A stretch of DNA of 64,000 bases from Stutzerimonas kunmingensis (GCF_021432085.1 NZ_CP090366.1:3038001-3102000), one strand, 5' to 3'. Positions 17,697-27,847 are shown, numbered from the stretch's first letter. Program-made: numbers and translations. The notes: generated by a model from the letters alone, not told the origin.

Positions 17697-19085
17697 TCAG
17701 CCCGCGTAGAGCGATGCCTCGACATCCATCCCGGCGTCGCGCATCTGCGCCAGCTTGTAACGCAGGGTGCGCGCACTGATGCCCAGGCGATCAGCCGTCT
17801 CCTTGCGCCGTCCACGTTCGGCACGCAGGGTATCGATGATCAACTGGAACTCGCGGCGGCGCAGATCATCCCCCAGTCCCGAGCAGGCCCCCGCCTCCCC
17901 TGCAGCGCCCTCGCACGGTTGTGCCGCGCTGCTGGCGACAGGCAAGCTGGTGACACCGCCCACACCAGCCAGGCACAGATCCTGCGGCTGGATCATGCCG
18001 CTCTGCTGAAGAATCAACGCTCGCTGTATCGCGTTGTCCAGTTCGCGTACGTTGCCCGGCCACGCGTGCGCCACCAGGCAGCGCTGCGCCTCGGCCGAAA
18101 GCCGCGCAGGCGCCTGGCGCATCTTACTGGCGTGGCTGGCCAACAGGCGTTCGGCCAGCGGCAGAATATCGGCCGGGCGCTGCCTCAGCGGCGACCACGC
18201 CAGTGGGAAAACCGAAAGACGGTAATAGAGGTCCTCACGGAAGCGACCCGCCGCTACCTCGCCAGCGAGATCACGGTTGGTGGTGGCGAGCACACGAATA
18301 TCCAGAGCGATAGGCTTCCGCCCACCGACCCGCTCGACCTCTCGCTCCTGCAGCACACGTAGCAGTTTCGCCTGCAACCCCAACGGCATCTCGGATATCT
18401 CGTCGAGCAGTAAAGTACCGCCGTCGGCCTGCTCGAACTTGCCAGGCTGACTGGCAATTGCGCCGGTGAAAGCGCCCTTCTCATGCCCGAACAGGGTTGC
18501 CTCGAGCATGTTGTCCGGAATGGCAGCGCAATTGATGGCGATAAATGGCTTGCCGTGCCTCGGTGACTGCTGGTGGATATAGCGCGCCAGCACCTCCTTG
18601 CCAGTGCCTGACTCACCGGAGATCAGTACAGTGGAGTCACTTTGCGCCACCCGCCGGGCAAGAGCCAGCAGCTGCTGGCTGGACGGCTCGAGCGCCACCG
18701 GCCCCTCTGCCTCGGTAGCAGCGATGCCGTTCACATGACGTCCCAAGAGCTCAAGCAATGTGCCTGGCTCGAACGGCTTGACCAGATAATCGACAGCGCC
18801 CTGGCGCATCGCATCCACCGCCCTCGTTACCGCGCCAAAGGCGGTCATCAGCAGCACGGGCACCTGCGGATAGCGTTGCCGAACCAGCGAGAGCAGTTCG
18901 TGGCCGTCCATGCCGGGCATGTTCACGTCACTGATCACCAGACCGAATGACTCTTCCTGCAGCGCACACAAGGCCGCTTCGGCGCAATCGACGGCACGGT
19001 ACTCGTAGCCCCCAAGCTGCAGCGTGATGCCCAGGGCTTCGCGCAGGGCGTGATCGTCTTCGACGAGAAGTATCGTGGCGGCCAT
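17697..19085 (-). CDS. fleR: flagellar sigma54-dependent response regulator FleR
   Basis: NtrC-type activator of 462 aa. It has a receiver domain with the phospho-acceptor in [12 protein letters not shown] and the conserved KPF lysine. An AAA+ domain follows with Walker A GESGTGKE, the sigma54-contact motif GAFTGA and Walker [10 protein letters not shown], then a Fis-type helix-turn-helix ([19 protein letters not shown]). With FleS it switches on class III flagellar genes in Pseudomonas. The ATG at 19085 has GGAGTG upstream, 5 bp after the fleS stop. A GTG at 19094 overlapping that stop is the alternative. Confidence 0.93.
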   Translation of the reverse strand: MAATILLVEDDHALREALGITLQLGGYEYRAVDCAEAALCALQEESFGLVISDVNMPGMDGHELLSLVRQRYPQVPVLLMTAFGAVTRAVDAMRQGAVDYLVKPFEPGTLLELLGRHVNGIAATEAEGPVALEPSSQQLLALARRVAQSDSTVLISGESGTGKEVLARYIHQQSPRHGKPFIAINCAAIPDNMLEATLFGHEKGAFTGAIASQPGKFEQADGGTLLLDEISEMPLGLQAKLLRVLQEREVERVGGRKPIALDIRVLATTNRDLAGEVAAGRFREDLYYRLSVFPLAWSPLRQRPADILPLAERLLASHASKMRQAPARLSAEAQRCLVAHAWPGNVRELDNAIQRALILQQSGMIQPQDLCLAGVGGVTSLPVASSAAQPCEGAAGEAGACSGLGDDLRRREFQLIIDTLRAERGRRKETADRLGISARTLRYKLAQMRDAGMDVEASLYAG

Positions 19086-19090
19086 AAAGG

Positions 19091-20278
19091 TCACTCCGGT
19101 TTGTGAGTGGCGGGAATCAGCGGCAGGCTCATCAGCGCACAGGTTCCGCGGCCTGGCCGCGAGCGCAACTGCAGGTCACCTTGATGGGCTCGGGCAACGG
19201 CCTTGGCCACTGCCAGACCCAGGCCGGTTCCCGTGGTTCGGGTGGTGAAAAACGGCTCGCCCAACCGGCCCAGTGTTTCGGCGTCGATGCCTTTACCGCA
19301 GTCGCTTATGCACACCCGCACCGTTTCGTCACGGCGATACAGGTGGACCTTCAGACGCGGCGCCCCGACGCTGGCCTGTAACGCATTTTCGATGAGATTG
19401 AGCAATGCTCCGACCAACGTATCGCGATTGCACAACACCTCCACCCCCTGCACATCACACTGCCAGCGCACGCTGGCGCCCTGCAGACGTGACTCGCCGG
19501 CCGAACGCAGCGCCAACAACAGCGCAGCCGGACTCAGTCGGTCGTTCAGCGGCAGATCACCGCGGGCGAAGATCAGCATGTCACGGACCTGATGCTCCAG
19601 TTCGTGCAGACGAGCCTTGAGGCTACCGGCGAAGCGCTGCTGTTGCTGTTCGCTCAGGCCACCCTGTTCGAGGTGACTGGCATATAGCAACGCGGTGGAC
19701 AGCGGAGTGCGAATCTGGTGGGCAAGCGAAGCCACCATGCGCCCTAGCGACGACAGCCGTTCATGACGAGCTAGCTGATCCTGGAGTCGGCGGGTCTCGG
19801 TAAGGTCGGTGAGCAGCACCAGCTGACCAGGCTCCCCGGCAAGCGAGCGCGTAGCGATCGATAGGCGGCGACCATTGCGTAGCGATATCTCGTGCCCGTC
19901 GTCCCGCCGCGGCGCAAAACAGCGGCCAATCACCTCGCGCCAGGGGTGCCCCACGAGTGGCTCGCCCAACAGCTCAAGACCAACCGGGTTCGCATCGCGC
20001 ACCACACCCTGCCCATCGATCACGATGACGCCACCTGGCAGCAGGTCGAGAACGCTCTGCAATCGCTGCGCGAGACGCTCTTTCTCCTCCAGCTCCTGTC
20101 GTCGGAGCTCGCCGGCCTCGGCAAGTTGCCCCTTGAGCTCGGCGACGCGTACCTGCAACAGCTCCTCGGATTCACCAAGCTGCCCGGATACCTGACGAAA
20201 GAGCTCCAGCGATCGAGTCAGCGCCAGCACGTCTGGGGCATCGAATGAACTTTCGGATGGCTTGGTGACGGAATTCAC
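19091..20278 (-). CDS. fleS: flagellar sensor histidine kinase FleS
   Basis: Cytoplasmic histidine kinase of about 395 aa. A coiled-coil N-terminus (QLGESEELLQVRVAELKGQLAEAG) leads to a PAS domain (GVIVIDGQGVVRDANPVGLELL). The HisKA box is LAHQIRTPLSTALLYASHLE, with N-box IENALQAS, G1 DCGKGIDA and G2 GTGLGLAV. No membrane segment is present, as in known FleS. No ATG fits. The GTG at 20278 is preferred because a sigma54 element at 20323-20337 would start transcription near 20311, ruling out the longer ORF start at 20383. Confidence 0.92.
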   Translation of the reverse strand: MNSVTKPSESSFDAPDVLALTRSLELFRQVSGQLGESEELLQVRVAELKGQLAEAGELRRQELEEKERLAQRLQSVLDLLPGGVIVIDGQGVVRDANPVGLELLGEPLVGHPWREVIGRCFAPRRDDGHEISLRNGRRLSIATRSLAGEPGQLVLLTDLTETRRLQDQLARHERLSSLGRMVASLAHQIRTPLSTALLYASHLEQGGLSEQQQQRFAGSLKARLHELEHQVRDMLIFARGDLPLNDRLSPAALLLALRSAGESRLQGASVRWQCDVQGVEVLCNRDTLVGALLNLIENALQASVGAPRLKVHLYRRDETVRVCISDCGKGIDAETLGRLGEPFFTTRTTGTGLGLAVAKAVARAHQGDLQLRSRPGRGTCALMSLPLIPATHKPE

Positions 20279-20322
20279 GGGTCGCTTGCGCCTGTCAAAA
20301 GAAAGTCGGTTGACGGGGACCA

Positions 20323-20337
20323 GCAATCTTCGTGCCC
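20323..20337 (-). promoter_or_regulatory. sigma54 promoter of fleSR
   Basis: On the minus strand GGGCACGAAGATTGC matches the -24/-12 consensus TGGCACGN4TTGC at all but the first base, with the correct GG-N10-GC spacing. It lies 45 bp before the fleS GTG and downstream of the fleQ terminator. FleQ is the expected activator. Confidence 0.82.
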
Positions 20338-20386
20338 GGCACTCAGCACGTCCCGGCGGCCGCCATCGGCACGACCATGCCAAACG

Positions 20387-20417
20387 AAAAAAGCCACCTG
20401 ATCCAGGTGGCTTTTTT
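20387..20417. terminator. bidirectional terminator between fleQ and fleS
   Basis: Stem GCCACCTG (20393-20400) and CAGGTGGC (20404-20411) with loop ATC, flanked by six A and six T. It lies 29 bp after the fleQ stop and separates fleQ from the sigma54-driven fleSR unit. Confidence 0.92.
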
Positions 20418-20445
20418 GAACGTCTTTTTAGAACCGCCTAGCGTG

Positions 20446-21915
20446 CTAGTCGCCCATATCGTCGTCGCGACGATTCATGCCGTACTTGCGCATTTTCTCG
20501 ACCAGCGTGGTTCGACGAATCCTCAACCGCTCGGCTGCCCGAGCCACCACGCCACCAGCATCTTCGAGAGCCTGATGAATAAGTCCCTGCTCAAGATTGC
20601 CGAGGTATTCCTTGAGATCCAGACCCTCGATCGGCAGCATCGCCTGAGCTTCGGGTACTACCATTGGCGCACTGATTGCCGCGCGCTCTTCCATCTCATC
20701 ATGCAGACTGGTCGCGTACTGCTCGTCATCGTCGTCGACGTGGCGAAACTTCTTCGGCAGCTCCATTACCCCGATAACGCCATAGGGATGCATGATCGCC
20801 ATGCGCTCTACCAGGTTGGCCAGCTCGCGGACATTACCCGGCCAGTCGTGCCGGCATAGCGACATGATTGCAGCCGAGTTGAAACGTATAGAGCCGCGCT
20901 TTTCATGCTCCATGCGCGAGATCAGCTCGTTCATCAGCAACGGAATATCCTCGACGCGCTCCCGTAGCGGCGCCATCTCGATGGGGAAGACATTCAGACG
21001 ATAGTAGAGGTCCTCGCGGAAGGTCCCCTCCTCGATCATTTTCTCCAGGTCCTTATGCGTCGCCGCGATGATGCGCACATCGGCATTCTGCGTACGGTTG
21101 CTGCCAACACGCTCGAAGGTGCGCTCCTGCAGAACCCGCAGCAGCTTGACCTGCATCGGCAACGGCATGTCGCCTATCTCATCGAGAAACAGCGTGCCGC
21201 CCTCGGCAAGCTCGAAACGACCCGCGCGAGCAGTAATCGCGCCGGTAAAGGCGCCCTTCTCGTGACCGAACAGTTCGCTTTCCAGCAACTCCGCCGGAAT
21301 CGCTCCGCAATTGACAGGTACAAAAGGCCCCTGACGCCGCTTCGAGTGATAGTGCAGATTTCGCGCGACCACTTCCTTGCCGGTGCCGGATTCACCAAGA
21401 ATCAGCACGCTGGCTTCGGTGTCGGCGACCTGTTCCATCATCTGCCGGACGTGCTGCACCGCTCGGCTGGTGCCGACCAGGCTGCGGAAAAGATTGGGCT
21501 CGCGCTGGCGACCACGGGACTTTGCCTGGTCGTACATCTCGCGATAGACCTGCGCACGGTGCAGGGAGTCGAGCAGCTTGTTATAGCTGGGTGGCATTTC
21601 CAGGCTGGTCAGCACTCGGCGTCGCAGATCGTCCGGCCAGTCCGCCGGAGCGGGCTCACCGATCAGCATCAGCGGGACATTCTCATCCCATTTGCCCATC
21701 TGCTTGATCAGTTCGACAGCGCCGCCCTTGGAGGACACGTCGCCCAGCATGACACCGTTGACAACACGGCTGGACTCGAGGCCGGCGACCGCCTCCTGCC
21801 ATTCACTGCTTGAACAAGCCAGATGATCCTCGCTGAGAAAGTTCAGGATGACGGCCAGGTCGCGCCGGCGGTCGTGATCATCGTCTATCAACAAAATCTT
21901 GGTTTCACGCCACAT
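20446..21915 (-). CDS. fleQ: flagellar master regulator FleQ
   Basis: Enhancer-binding protein of 489 aa. An atypical receiver-like N-domain ends at [12 protein letters not shown], where the receiver lysine is replaced by Met. The c-di-GMP-binding motif LFRS is at 142-145, with Walker A GESGTGKE at 174-181, GAFTGA, and Walker [11 protein letters not shown]. The C-terminal helix-turn-helix is [22 protein letters not shown]. In Pseudomonas FleQ activates class II flagellar genes with sigma54 and represses exopolysaccharide genes; FleN (encoded at 42.5 kb) antagonises it. An aspartate (Asp59) is present in the receiver pocket, but the missing lysine argues against phosphorylation. Confidence 0.97.
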   Translation of the reverse strand: MWRETKILLIDDDHDRRRDLAVILNFLSEDHLACSSSEWQEAVAGLESSRVVNGVMLGDVSSKGGAVELIKQMGKWDENVPLMLIGEPAPADWPDDLRRRVLTSLEMPPSYNKLLDSLHRAQVYREMYDQAKSRGRQREPNLFRSLVGTSRAVQHVRQMMEQVADTEASVLILGESGTGKEVVARNLHYHSKRRQGPFVPVNCGAIPAELLESELFGHEKGAFTGAITARAGRFELAEGGTLFLDEIGDMPLPMQVKLLRVLQERTFERVGSNRTQNADVRIIAATHKDLEKMIEEGTFREDLYYRLNVFPIEMAPLRERVEDIPLLMNELISRMEHEKRGSIRFNSAAIMSLCRHDWPGNVRELANLVERMAIMHPYGVIGVMELPKKFRHVDDDDEQYATSLHDEMEERAAISAPMVVPEAQAMLPIEGLDLKEYLGNLEQGLIHQALEDAGGVVARAAERLRIRRTTLVEKMRKYGMNRRDDDMGD

Positions 21916-22288
21916 CTTGTTTATAGGGCTCTAAAGAAGCTGAAAGAAAGCCTGCGCTCGCATCCATGGAAGAACGGCGATCACACTGATGGCAGATGGA
22001 ACGTAGATTAATGAAAAAATGAACTGAGTCAAATTTATGGCGTGAATTAGCGACCAAAGAACGAGCCAAAAATCAGTACCTTGAGAGACACCTCAAGATC
22101 GATTTGAAGACTTCGGTGCACGATGACCGCGAAGATAGGTATTTACCAGGCAATAAGCGCCAATTAGCCGCTCGCCAACAAAAGGGTAGCGGCATAATGC
22201 CACATACTTTGTAATGATAAATATTGAGGAAGAATTCAGCCCCAGTGATCCTGGGAAGAATTTGAAGCTGTCGGGCCTGAGGCCACGC
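21916..22288. other. 373-bp fleQ upstream region
   Basis: No convincing gene lies here. The region is AT-richer than its surroundings. On the minus strand a possible -35 TTGACT (22032-22027) and a weak -10 TAATCT (22010-22005) are 16 bp apart, about 95-115 bp before fleQ. A TGTGA half-site (21985-21981) lies just downstream, of the type bound by CRP/Vfr; Vfr is known to repress fleQ in P. aeruginosa. Both assignments are weak. Confidence 0.35.
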
Positions 22289-22585
22289 TTAGGCGAATAG
22301 CTGGTAGACCTTGGCACCCTGTTGAGACTGATTCAGCTGACGCAGCTCGCTTGCGACCCGTGCCTGTTCAATCTGGCAGGTCATTACCAGCTCACCATAC
22401 AGATCAAGAAGCTCCTGCAACCGCTGACGAACCACGCCGCTGTCGCGCTCATGTGCCTGCATCGCCTCGTCGACGGCATTACGGCACTCGCGATCCAGCA
22501 TACTGATTGCGGCCCAGTCCTGCTGCGTCAGCGCATCGCGTAGAGCGGAACCAGTTTCTTCGAGGCGCTTGACGGAAGCATTCAT
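22289..22585 (-). CDS. fliT: FliT-like flagellar chaperone
   Basis: Short helical protein of 98 aa (MNASVKRLEETGSALRDAL...DWAAISMLDRECRNAVDEAM). Size, helical heptad pattern and position directly upstream of fleQ match the FliT-like gene that precedes fleQ in other pseudomonads. FliT chaperones the filament cap FliD and can hold back export or regulation. The sequence is divergent, so the name rests partly on context. The usual upstream partners fliC, flaG, fliD and fliS are not here; a lipoprotein gene and the ccm operon precede it instead. Confidence 0.7.
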   Translation of the reverse strand: MNASVKRLEETGSALRDALTQQDWAAISMLDRECRNAVDEAMQAHERDSGVVRQRLQELLDLYGELVMTCQIEQARVASELRQLNQSQQGAKVYQLFA

Positions 22586-22671
22586 TATCGACTCCGGGGC
22601 ATGAGCCCGATGGACGGCATAGGCCGAGCCAGCTGGGAACGTTGCAGTGCAACGGTGCTGAACCTTTATCG

Positions 22672-22686
22672 GCAATAGGCAAGCCG
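22672..22686 (-). promoter_or_regulatory. weak sigma54-like element before fliT
   Basis: On the minus strand CGGCTTGCCTATTGC keeps the GG-N10-GC spacing and the TTGC -12 box, but the -24 box (CGGCTT versus TGGCAC) is poor. It is 87 bp before fliT. It could replace the promoter lost with the fliDS genes. Confidence 0.3.
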
Positions 22687-22735
22687 CCTTTAGGCTGAAG
22701 CGCAAAAAGTTAGCGCCTGCTGCCGAGGAGTAACA

Positions 22736-23176
22736 TCAATAGCGGTCACGAAGACCCGGCGGAACACTGGGCGGCGCGACCGGCTCCCACGGGCCATCGG
22801 GGCGCCCAGCACAGTACCAGTCGCCATCCCACCGGTAATACAGGCGCTCCCGGTAAAAGAGATCACGCCCCTCCACGACATAGACACCAAGACGATTGTC
22901 CCAGTGCGCAGCCACGTGCGGTGGCGGCGCATAACGCGGATGGCTCTTCTGGGTAGTTGGAGCCCTGGGTGCCGGTGGCGCCTTGATAGGAGGGGGTGAG
23001 ATAACCGGCCCACTGGGCTCGGGCGCACGCGGCACCGGACTTGGAGCAGGCCCCTGAGGCGCGGAACCGTAGGGATTACCTGCGCAAGCGCCGAGCGCCA
23101 ATGTCAATCCGAGCAGTACGCCCCGCGGGCCGAACCGCGCAAGCCTAAGCGGGTGTGCTGACGAATTCGTGTGCAT
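22736..23176 (-). CDS. proline-rich lipoprotein of unknown function
   Basis: Protein of 146 aa with a lipoprotein signal (GVLLGLTLALGAC, cysteine near residue 31), then a proline/alanine-rich linker of about 50 residues. A compact aromatic C-terminal domain (LGVYVVEGRDLFYRERLYYRWDGDWYCAGRPDGPW) follows, rich in Tyr and Trp. The C-terminal part resembles short YXWXG-type domains of envelope proteins. It lies 17 bp after the ccmI stop and may ride on the ccm transcript. No function can be given. Confidence 0.75.
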   Translation of the reverse strand: MHTNSSAHPLRLARFGPRGVLLGLTLALGACAGNPYGSAPQGPAPSPVPRAPEPSGPVISPPPIKAPPAPRAPTTQKSHPRYAPPPHVAAHWDNRLGVYVVEGRDLFYRERLYYRWDGDWYCAGRPDGPWEPVAPPSVPPGLRDRY

Positions 23177-23193
23177 CTCTACCTCATGGGGGT

Positions 23194-24414
23194 TCAGGGA
23201 GCCTCGGCGCGGTCGATCACCAGATCAATGGCGTTATCGCTGGCAGTATCAAGCGCTTCGCTTTGACCCATCCACTCACCTTTTGTTGCGTCGCCGGAAC
23301 GGGAGACCCGCGCCATTATCGTGACCTGCTCGACGCTGGAGATCTTCATCGAAGGCACCATCGCATCGGCATCGCCAAGCGTGACGGTTGCAGGCAGATC
23401 GGCAATCGTCAGGCGTTTTGCTGCCAGCGGAACGGGTGGCCCCGCTACTGCGCGAGCGAATACGAAAACCGTATCCTGCGGCGAAACCGATTCCGCCACC
23501 TTCGGGTCCAGCGCAACCTGAATCTGCAGCGTGGCCCCTGCGTTATCAGCCTTCTCGCTTACCGCTGATGTCTGTTCGGTGGTGGAGCTGCCCCCCTCGA
23601 TCTGCTGCCGCGCCCGCTCGATGCCGCCACGGATCGCTTCGCGCGAAGGATCTTCTTCGGGAAGCGCCGCAACCAGTTGCTCCCAGAAGCGCACTGCATC
23701 CGGATAACGCGCTTCCTCGAATGCCGCGATGCCAAGCAGGCCGAGACTGGTCACTTCCTGCGGATCGCCCTGCAGCGCTTCGTCAGTAAGGGCTTGAAGC
23801 TTATCGGACCACTGACGGTCACCAGCGAAATAGAGCGCCTGCGCCAGCTGACCGAGCAGCTCGGGCTGACGGCCCGCAATTTCCACCACGCGCCCGAAAG
23901 CCTTGGCTGCGTCGGCTGGACGCTCCTGGTTCATATAAGTACGACCCAGGAAGTACCAGGCTTCGGCAGAATCCGGCTGCTCCTGTACGGCCTGCTCCAG
24001 ATGAGCGGTCATTTCTTCGACTGTGCGAGGCTGCTCCGAAAACTGTCGAGCCATCTGAACTTTGTCGCTGGCGCCCCAATACATATAAAGCCCGTAGCCC
24101 ATCAGGGGCACCAGAACCGCCGCAATCAGCGGAACGCTGCGACCAAGCTTGGCGATTCGCGGCTTGTCGCTATTCTCGGTGTCCTCCAACAGCTCGCGTG
24201 CAGCATCTGCTCGCCCAGCCTCCAACTGCTCGGCGGTCAAGGTTCCGGCAGAGTGCTGAGAGGTCAACTCGGCAAGGCGCTCTTCATACAAGGCAACGTT
24301 CAGCGCCGTACGATCTTCTTCGGCCTGGGCTCGACGGCCACGCAGGATGGGTAACAACAAAAAGGCCAATGCCACCAGCAGCAAGGCGCCGGCGGCTATC
24401 CAGAAATCGATCAT
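23194..24414 (-). CDS. ccmI: cytochrome c biogenesis protein CcmI (CycH)
   Basis: Inner-membrane protein of 406 aa. Two membrane helices (residues about 4-24 and 95-113) flank a coiled-coil region ([17 protein letters not shown]). They are followed by periplasmic TPR repeats ([30 protein letters not shown]) and a C-terminal beta-rich domain. CcmI holds apocytochrome c and presents it to the CcmF/H heme lyase. Its start overlaps the ccmH stop (ATGA). It is the last ccm gene. Confidence 0.95.
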   Translation of the reverse strand: MIDFWIAAGALLLVALAFLLLPILRGRRAQAEEDRTALNVALYEERLAELTSQHSAGTLTAEQLEAGRADAARELLEDTENSDKPRIAKLGRSVPLIAAVLVPLMGYGLYMYWGASDKVQMARQFSEQPRTVEEMTAHLEQAVQEQPDSAEAWYFLGRTYMNQERPADAAKAFGRVVEIAGRQPELLGQLAQALYFAGDRQWSDKLQALTDEALQGDPQEVTSLGLLGIAAFEEARYPDAVRFWEQLVAALPEEDPSREAIRGGIERARQQIEGGSSTTEQTSAVSEKADNAGATLQIQVALDPKVAESVSPQDTVFVFARAVAGPPVPLAAKRLTIADLPATVTLGDADAMVPSMKISSVEQVTIMARVSRSGDATKGEWMGQSEALDTASDNAIDLVIDRAEAP

Positions 24415-24881
24415 GAGTCTTTTTTATCCAGAAGCTGGGCGAGACGTTCGCGCTCGGTCTCGGAAAGGGTTGATGCAGGTGCCTTTTCGACCCGGCGACG
24501 ACGCACCAGAATCACGGTCAGCACGCCGAAGCCGAGGACCAGCAAACCAACCGGCCCATACCAGAGCAGCATGGTTTTCGCGTTTACCGGCGGCTTGTAA
24601 CGAACGAAATCGCCGTAGCGATCGACGAGATAGTCGACGATCTGGTCATTGCTTTGGCCCTCTTCCAGCATGCGGAAGATTTCCTGGCGCAGGTCCATGG
24701 CGATCGGCGCGTTGGAATCGGCGATGTTCTGGTTCTGGCACTTCGGACAGCGCAGCTCTTCGGTTAGGGTGCGGTAGCGCTCACGCTCGGCTTCGTCCCT
24801 GAATTCATAGGTATCGATTGCTGCCTGGGCGGTCGTGACCAGGAACAGACCAAGCAGCGCACCGCGGATCAGTCGTTTCAT
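24411..24881 (-). CDS. ccmH: cytochrome c biogenesis thiol reductase CcmH (CcmL)
   Basis: Protein of 156 aa with a signal peptide ([20 protein letters not shown]), a periplasmic three-helix domain with the redox motif LRCPKCQNQ, and one C-terminal membrane helix ([21 protein letters not shown]) with a basic tail. It reduces or binds the heme-binding cysteines of apocytochrome c. Its start overlaps the ccmG stop by 4 bp. Confidence 0.96.
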   Translation of the reverse strand: MKRLIRGALLGLFLVTTAQAAIDTYEFRDEAERERYRTLTEELRCPKCQNQNIADSNAPIAMDLRQEIFRMLEEGQSNDQIVDYLVDRYGDFVRYKPPVNAKTMLLWYGPVGLLVLGFGVLTVILVRRRRVEKAPASTLSETERERLAQLLDKKDS

Positions 24882-25408
24882 TCGTCCACCAGCTCCTGAT
24901 AGAGCGCTGCCAGCTGTTCTCGCCAGACCCGATCGTCGATCACGCCGACGAACTTGTGGCGGATGATGCCCTGCTTGTCGATGAGGAAGGTTTCAGGAGC
25001 GCCATAGACTCCCAGATCCAGCCCAAGACTGCCGCGTTCGTCGCGGATGTTCAGCTGATAAGGATCGTGGAACTCGTTGAGCCACTTCAACGCCGCGGCG
25101 TTGTCGTCCTTGTAGTTGACTCCATGAATCACCACACCCTGAGCTGCAAGACGGTTCAGCACTGGGTGCTCGACCTTGCAGGCGACACACCAGGTCGCCC
25201 ACACGTTGACCAGCGCCGGCTTGCCCTTGAGGTCCTCGGCGGTGATGACGCGCTGCTCGTCTTCCACCGACGGCAGCGAGAACGCCGGGAGTGGCTTGCC
25301 GATCAGCGCCGAAGGCAGCTCGGAAGGATCGAGGAACAGGCCGCGATAAAGGAACACTGCAACCACCAGGAAAATCACCAGCGGCAGCAACATCAGCAAT
25401 CGTTTCAC
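24878..25408 (-). CDS. ccmG: thioredoxin-like CcmG (DsbE)
   Basis: Membrane-anchored thioredoxin of 176 aa. The N-terminal helix (LLMLLPLVIFLVVAVFLYRG) leads into a thioredoxin domain with WATWCVACKVEHP, where the active site is CVAC, and a cis-Pro segment at GAPETFLID. It keeps apocytochrome cysteines reduced in the periplasm. It lies one base after the ccmF stop. Confidence 0.96.
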   Translation of the reverse strand: MKRLLMLLPLVIFLVVAVFLYRGLFLDPSELPSALIGKPLPAFSLPSVEDEQRVITAEDLKGKPALVNVWATWCVACKVEHPVLNRLAAQGVVIHGVNYKDDNAAALKWLNEFHDPYQLNIRDERGSLGLDLGVYGAPETFLIDKQGIIRHKFVGVIDDRVWREQLAALYQELVDE

Positions 25409-25409
25409 A

Positions 25410-27383
25410 TCAGGCTCCTTGTGCGGCCATGCCCAGCGCTTCGCGCACGCGGGTCTTCACCTTGACTCGATAACGACGATCACTCGCCGCCAGCACACCG
25501 CCGAGCCCCATCATCAGCGCTCCGAGCCAGATCCAGCGAACGAAGGGCTTGATGTGAACACGCACGGCCCACGCCCCATCACCCAGCGGCTCACCCAGCG
25601 CGACATAAAGGTCGCGGGTGAAGCCCGCATCGATACCCGCCTCGGTCATCGGCATCTGCTGCACGGTGTACAGGCGCTTTTCCGGGTGCAGCGTGGCGAT
25701 CTGCTTGTCGCCGTCGAGCACGCGAATGGTCGCCTTGTCCGACGTGAAGTTCGGTCCTTCGTGATGCACCGCGCCTTCGAAGACGAACTCATAGCCGCCA
25801 AGCGACAGCGACTCCCCAGGAGCCAGGCGCAGATCGCGCTCCGCACTTTGGTGGCTGGTGAGTACCACGCCAATGGCACAGACCGCCAGCCCGAGGTGCG
25901 CCAGATGCATGCCCCAGTAGCTTGGCGCGAGGCTGCGCATGCCCTTGAACAAACCCTTGTGGCGCGTCTTGTCCAGCAGATCACGGACGCCAGCGATCAC
26001 CACCCAGGCCGCCAGCAAGGACACCGCAAGTACCGCCCAGTTGAAGTCACCGAACAGCAACGAGCCCAGGCCACCAAGCACTACGCTAGTGATCAGCACT
26101 GGTGTGAGCATGCCGAGCAACCACTTCAGCGGAGTGTCCTTCCAGCGCACCAGGATTCCGACACCCAACGTCAGCATCAGCGCGCCAATCAGCGGAACGA
26201 ACATCGCATTGAAGTACGGTGGGCCGACGGAAAGCTTGGCACCGGACAATGCGTCCAGCAGCAGCGGATAGAGCGTGCCGAGGAGAATCATCGCCGTGGC
26301 GACGACCAACAGCAGGTTATTGACTAGCAGCAGAGTCTCGCGCGACCACAGGCCGAACCCGACCTGGCTCTTGACCACAGGCGCGCGCATGGCAAACAGC
26401 GTCAGCGAGCCGCCTACCACCATCAGCAGAAAGATCAGAATGAACACGCCACGCTCGGGATCGGTAGCAAACGCATGCACCGACGTCAGCACGCCGGAAC
26501 GGACCAGGAAGGTCCCAAGCAGGCTCAGCGAGAACGCCGCGATTGCCAGCAACACGGTCCAACTCTTGAACACGCCGCGCTTCTCGGTCACTGCCAACGA
26601 GTGAATCAGCGCCGTACCGACCAGCCAGGGCATGAAGGAGGCGTTTTCCACCGGATCCCAGAACCACCAGCCGCCCCAGCCGAGCTCGTAATAGGCCCAC
26701 CAGGAGCCAAGGGCGATGCCCAGGCCGAGGAAGGCCCAGGCGACGAGCGTCCAAGGACGCGACCAGCGCGCCCAGGCCGCGTCAAGGCGCCCCCCCAGCA
26801 ACGCGGCGATCGCAAAGGCGAACGCCACCGAGAAACCCACGTACCCCATGTAAAGCATGGGCGGGTGGACGATCAAACCGAAATCCTGCAGCAGTGGATT
26901 GAGGTCGCGTCCATCCATTGGAACCTGCGGCAGCAGCCGCTCGAAGGGGTTCGAGGTGACGATAAGAAAGAGCAGGAAACCGATGCTGATCAAACCCATG
27001 ACGCCGAGCACGCGCGCCAGCATGTCTTCCGGTAGCTGGCGGGAGAAGATCGCCACGGCAAAGGTCCAGCCGGCCAGGATGAAGGCCCACAGCAGCAAGG
27101 AGCCTTCGTGAGCACCCCAGACTGCGCTGAACTTGTAGTACCAGGGCAAGGCACTGTTGGAGTTGTGGGCGACGTAGGCAACGGAGAAATCGTCGACCAT
27201 GAAGGCGTAGGTCAGGCAGGCGAAGGAGAAACCGAGAAAGGCGAACTGACCCCAGGCGGCTGGTTGGGCCAGGCCCATCCACTGTCGGTCACCGCGCCAA
27301 GCACCGATCAGCGGCAGCGTGGCCTGGACCACTGCCAGGCACAGCGCCAGAATCATCGCCAGATGGCCGAGCTCGGGAATCAT
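25410..27383 (-). CDS. ccmF: heme lyase subunit CcmF
   Basis: Polytopic protein of 657 aa with about 14-15 membrane helices. The tryptophan-rich heme-handling motif is [19 protein letters not shown], and conserved periplasmic histidines lie in regions such as [14 protein letters not shown] and AHEGSLLLW. With CcmH and CcmI it attaches heme from holo-CcmE to apocytochrome c. It overlaps ccmE by 4 bp. Length and motifs are standard for the family. Confidence 0.97.
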   Translation of the reverse strand: MIPELGHLAMILALCLAVVQATLPLIGAWRGDRQWMGLAQPAAWGQFAFLGFSFACLTYAFMVDDFSVAYVAHNSNSALPWYYKFSAVWGAHEGSLLLWAFILAGWTFAVAIFSRQLPEDMLARVLGVMGLISIGFLLFLIVTSNPFERLLPQVPMDGRDLNPLLQDFGLIVHPPMLYMGYVGFSVAFAFAIAALLGGRLDAAWARWSRPWTLVAWAFLGLGIALGSWWAYYELGWGGWWFWDPVENASFMPWLVGTALIHSLAVTEKRGVFKSWTVLLAIAAFSLSLLGTFLVRSGVLTSVHAFATDPERGVFILIFLLMVVGGSLTLFAMRAPVVKSQVGFGLWSRETLLLVNNLLLVVATAMILLGTLYPLLLDALSGAKLSVGPPYFNAMFVPLIGALMLTLGVGILVRWKDTPLKWLLGMLTPVLITSVVLGGLGSLLFGDFNWAVLAVSLLAAWVVIAGVRDLLDKTRHKGLFKGMRSLAPSYWGMHLAHLGLAVCAIGVVLTSHQSAERDLRLAPGESLSLGGYEFVFEGAVHHEGPNFTSDKATIRVLDGDKQIATLHPEKRLYTVQQMPMTEAGIDAGFTRDLYVALGEPLGDGAWAVRVHIKPFVRWIWLGALMMGLGGVLAASDRRYRVKVKTRVREALGMAAQGA

Positions 27384-27847
27384 TTCGCGTACTCCTGCTT
27401 ACCGCCCTCGTAGTGCTTCATCATGCCGCTCTTCTCCAGCGCCTGAGTTACTTCGGGCGGCATGTAGTTTTCGTCATGCTTGGCCAGCACTTCGTCGGCA
27501 ACCAGAACGCCCTCGGAATTGACCCGACCCAGCGCGACGATACCCTGCCCTTCGCGGAACAGGTCCGGGAGAATTCCCTGGTAAGTGATAGTGATCGCCT
27601 GGGCGCCATCAGTGACACGGAAGGCGACGCTGAGTGAGTCGTTGGTACGCTTCACCGAACCCTCTTCGACCAGGCCGCCTGCTCGAATCCGGGTGCCCTC
27701 AGGAGCCTCCCCCGCTGCGATCTGGGTCGGCGTGTAGAACAGGTTGATGTTCTGCTGCAGAGCGGACAACGCCAGCGCCACGGCGATACCGACACCGGCG
27801 AGGATCGCCAGGACGATGAAAAGACGCTTCTTGCGCACCGGATTCAC
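27380..27847 (-). CDS. ccmE: heme chaperone CcmE
   Basis: Protein of 155 aa with an N-terminal membrane anchor ([20 protein letters not shown]), an OB-fold domain and the heme-binding histidine in [13 protein letters not shown]. It carries heme from CcmABCD to CcmF. The start codon is GTG at 27847, overlapping the ccmD stop as GTGA; the unusual start is consistent with translational coupling. Confidence 0.96.
   Translation of the reverse strand: MNPVRKKRLFIVLAILAGVGIAVALALSALQQNINLFYTPTQIAAGEAPEGTRIRAGGLVEEGSVKRTNDSLSVAFRVTDGAQAITITYQGILPDLFREGQGIVALGRVNSEGVLVADEVLAKHDENYMPPEVTQALEKSGMMKHYEGGKQEYAK

Noticed and set aside
22641-22653. GTTGC-AGT-GCAAC inverted repeat upstream of fliT
   Set aside because: Only five base pairs per arm, with no T-run or regulator to link it to; too short to call.
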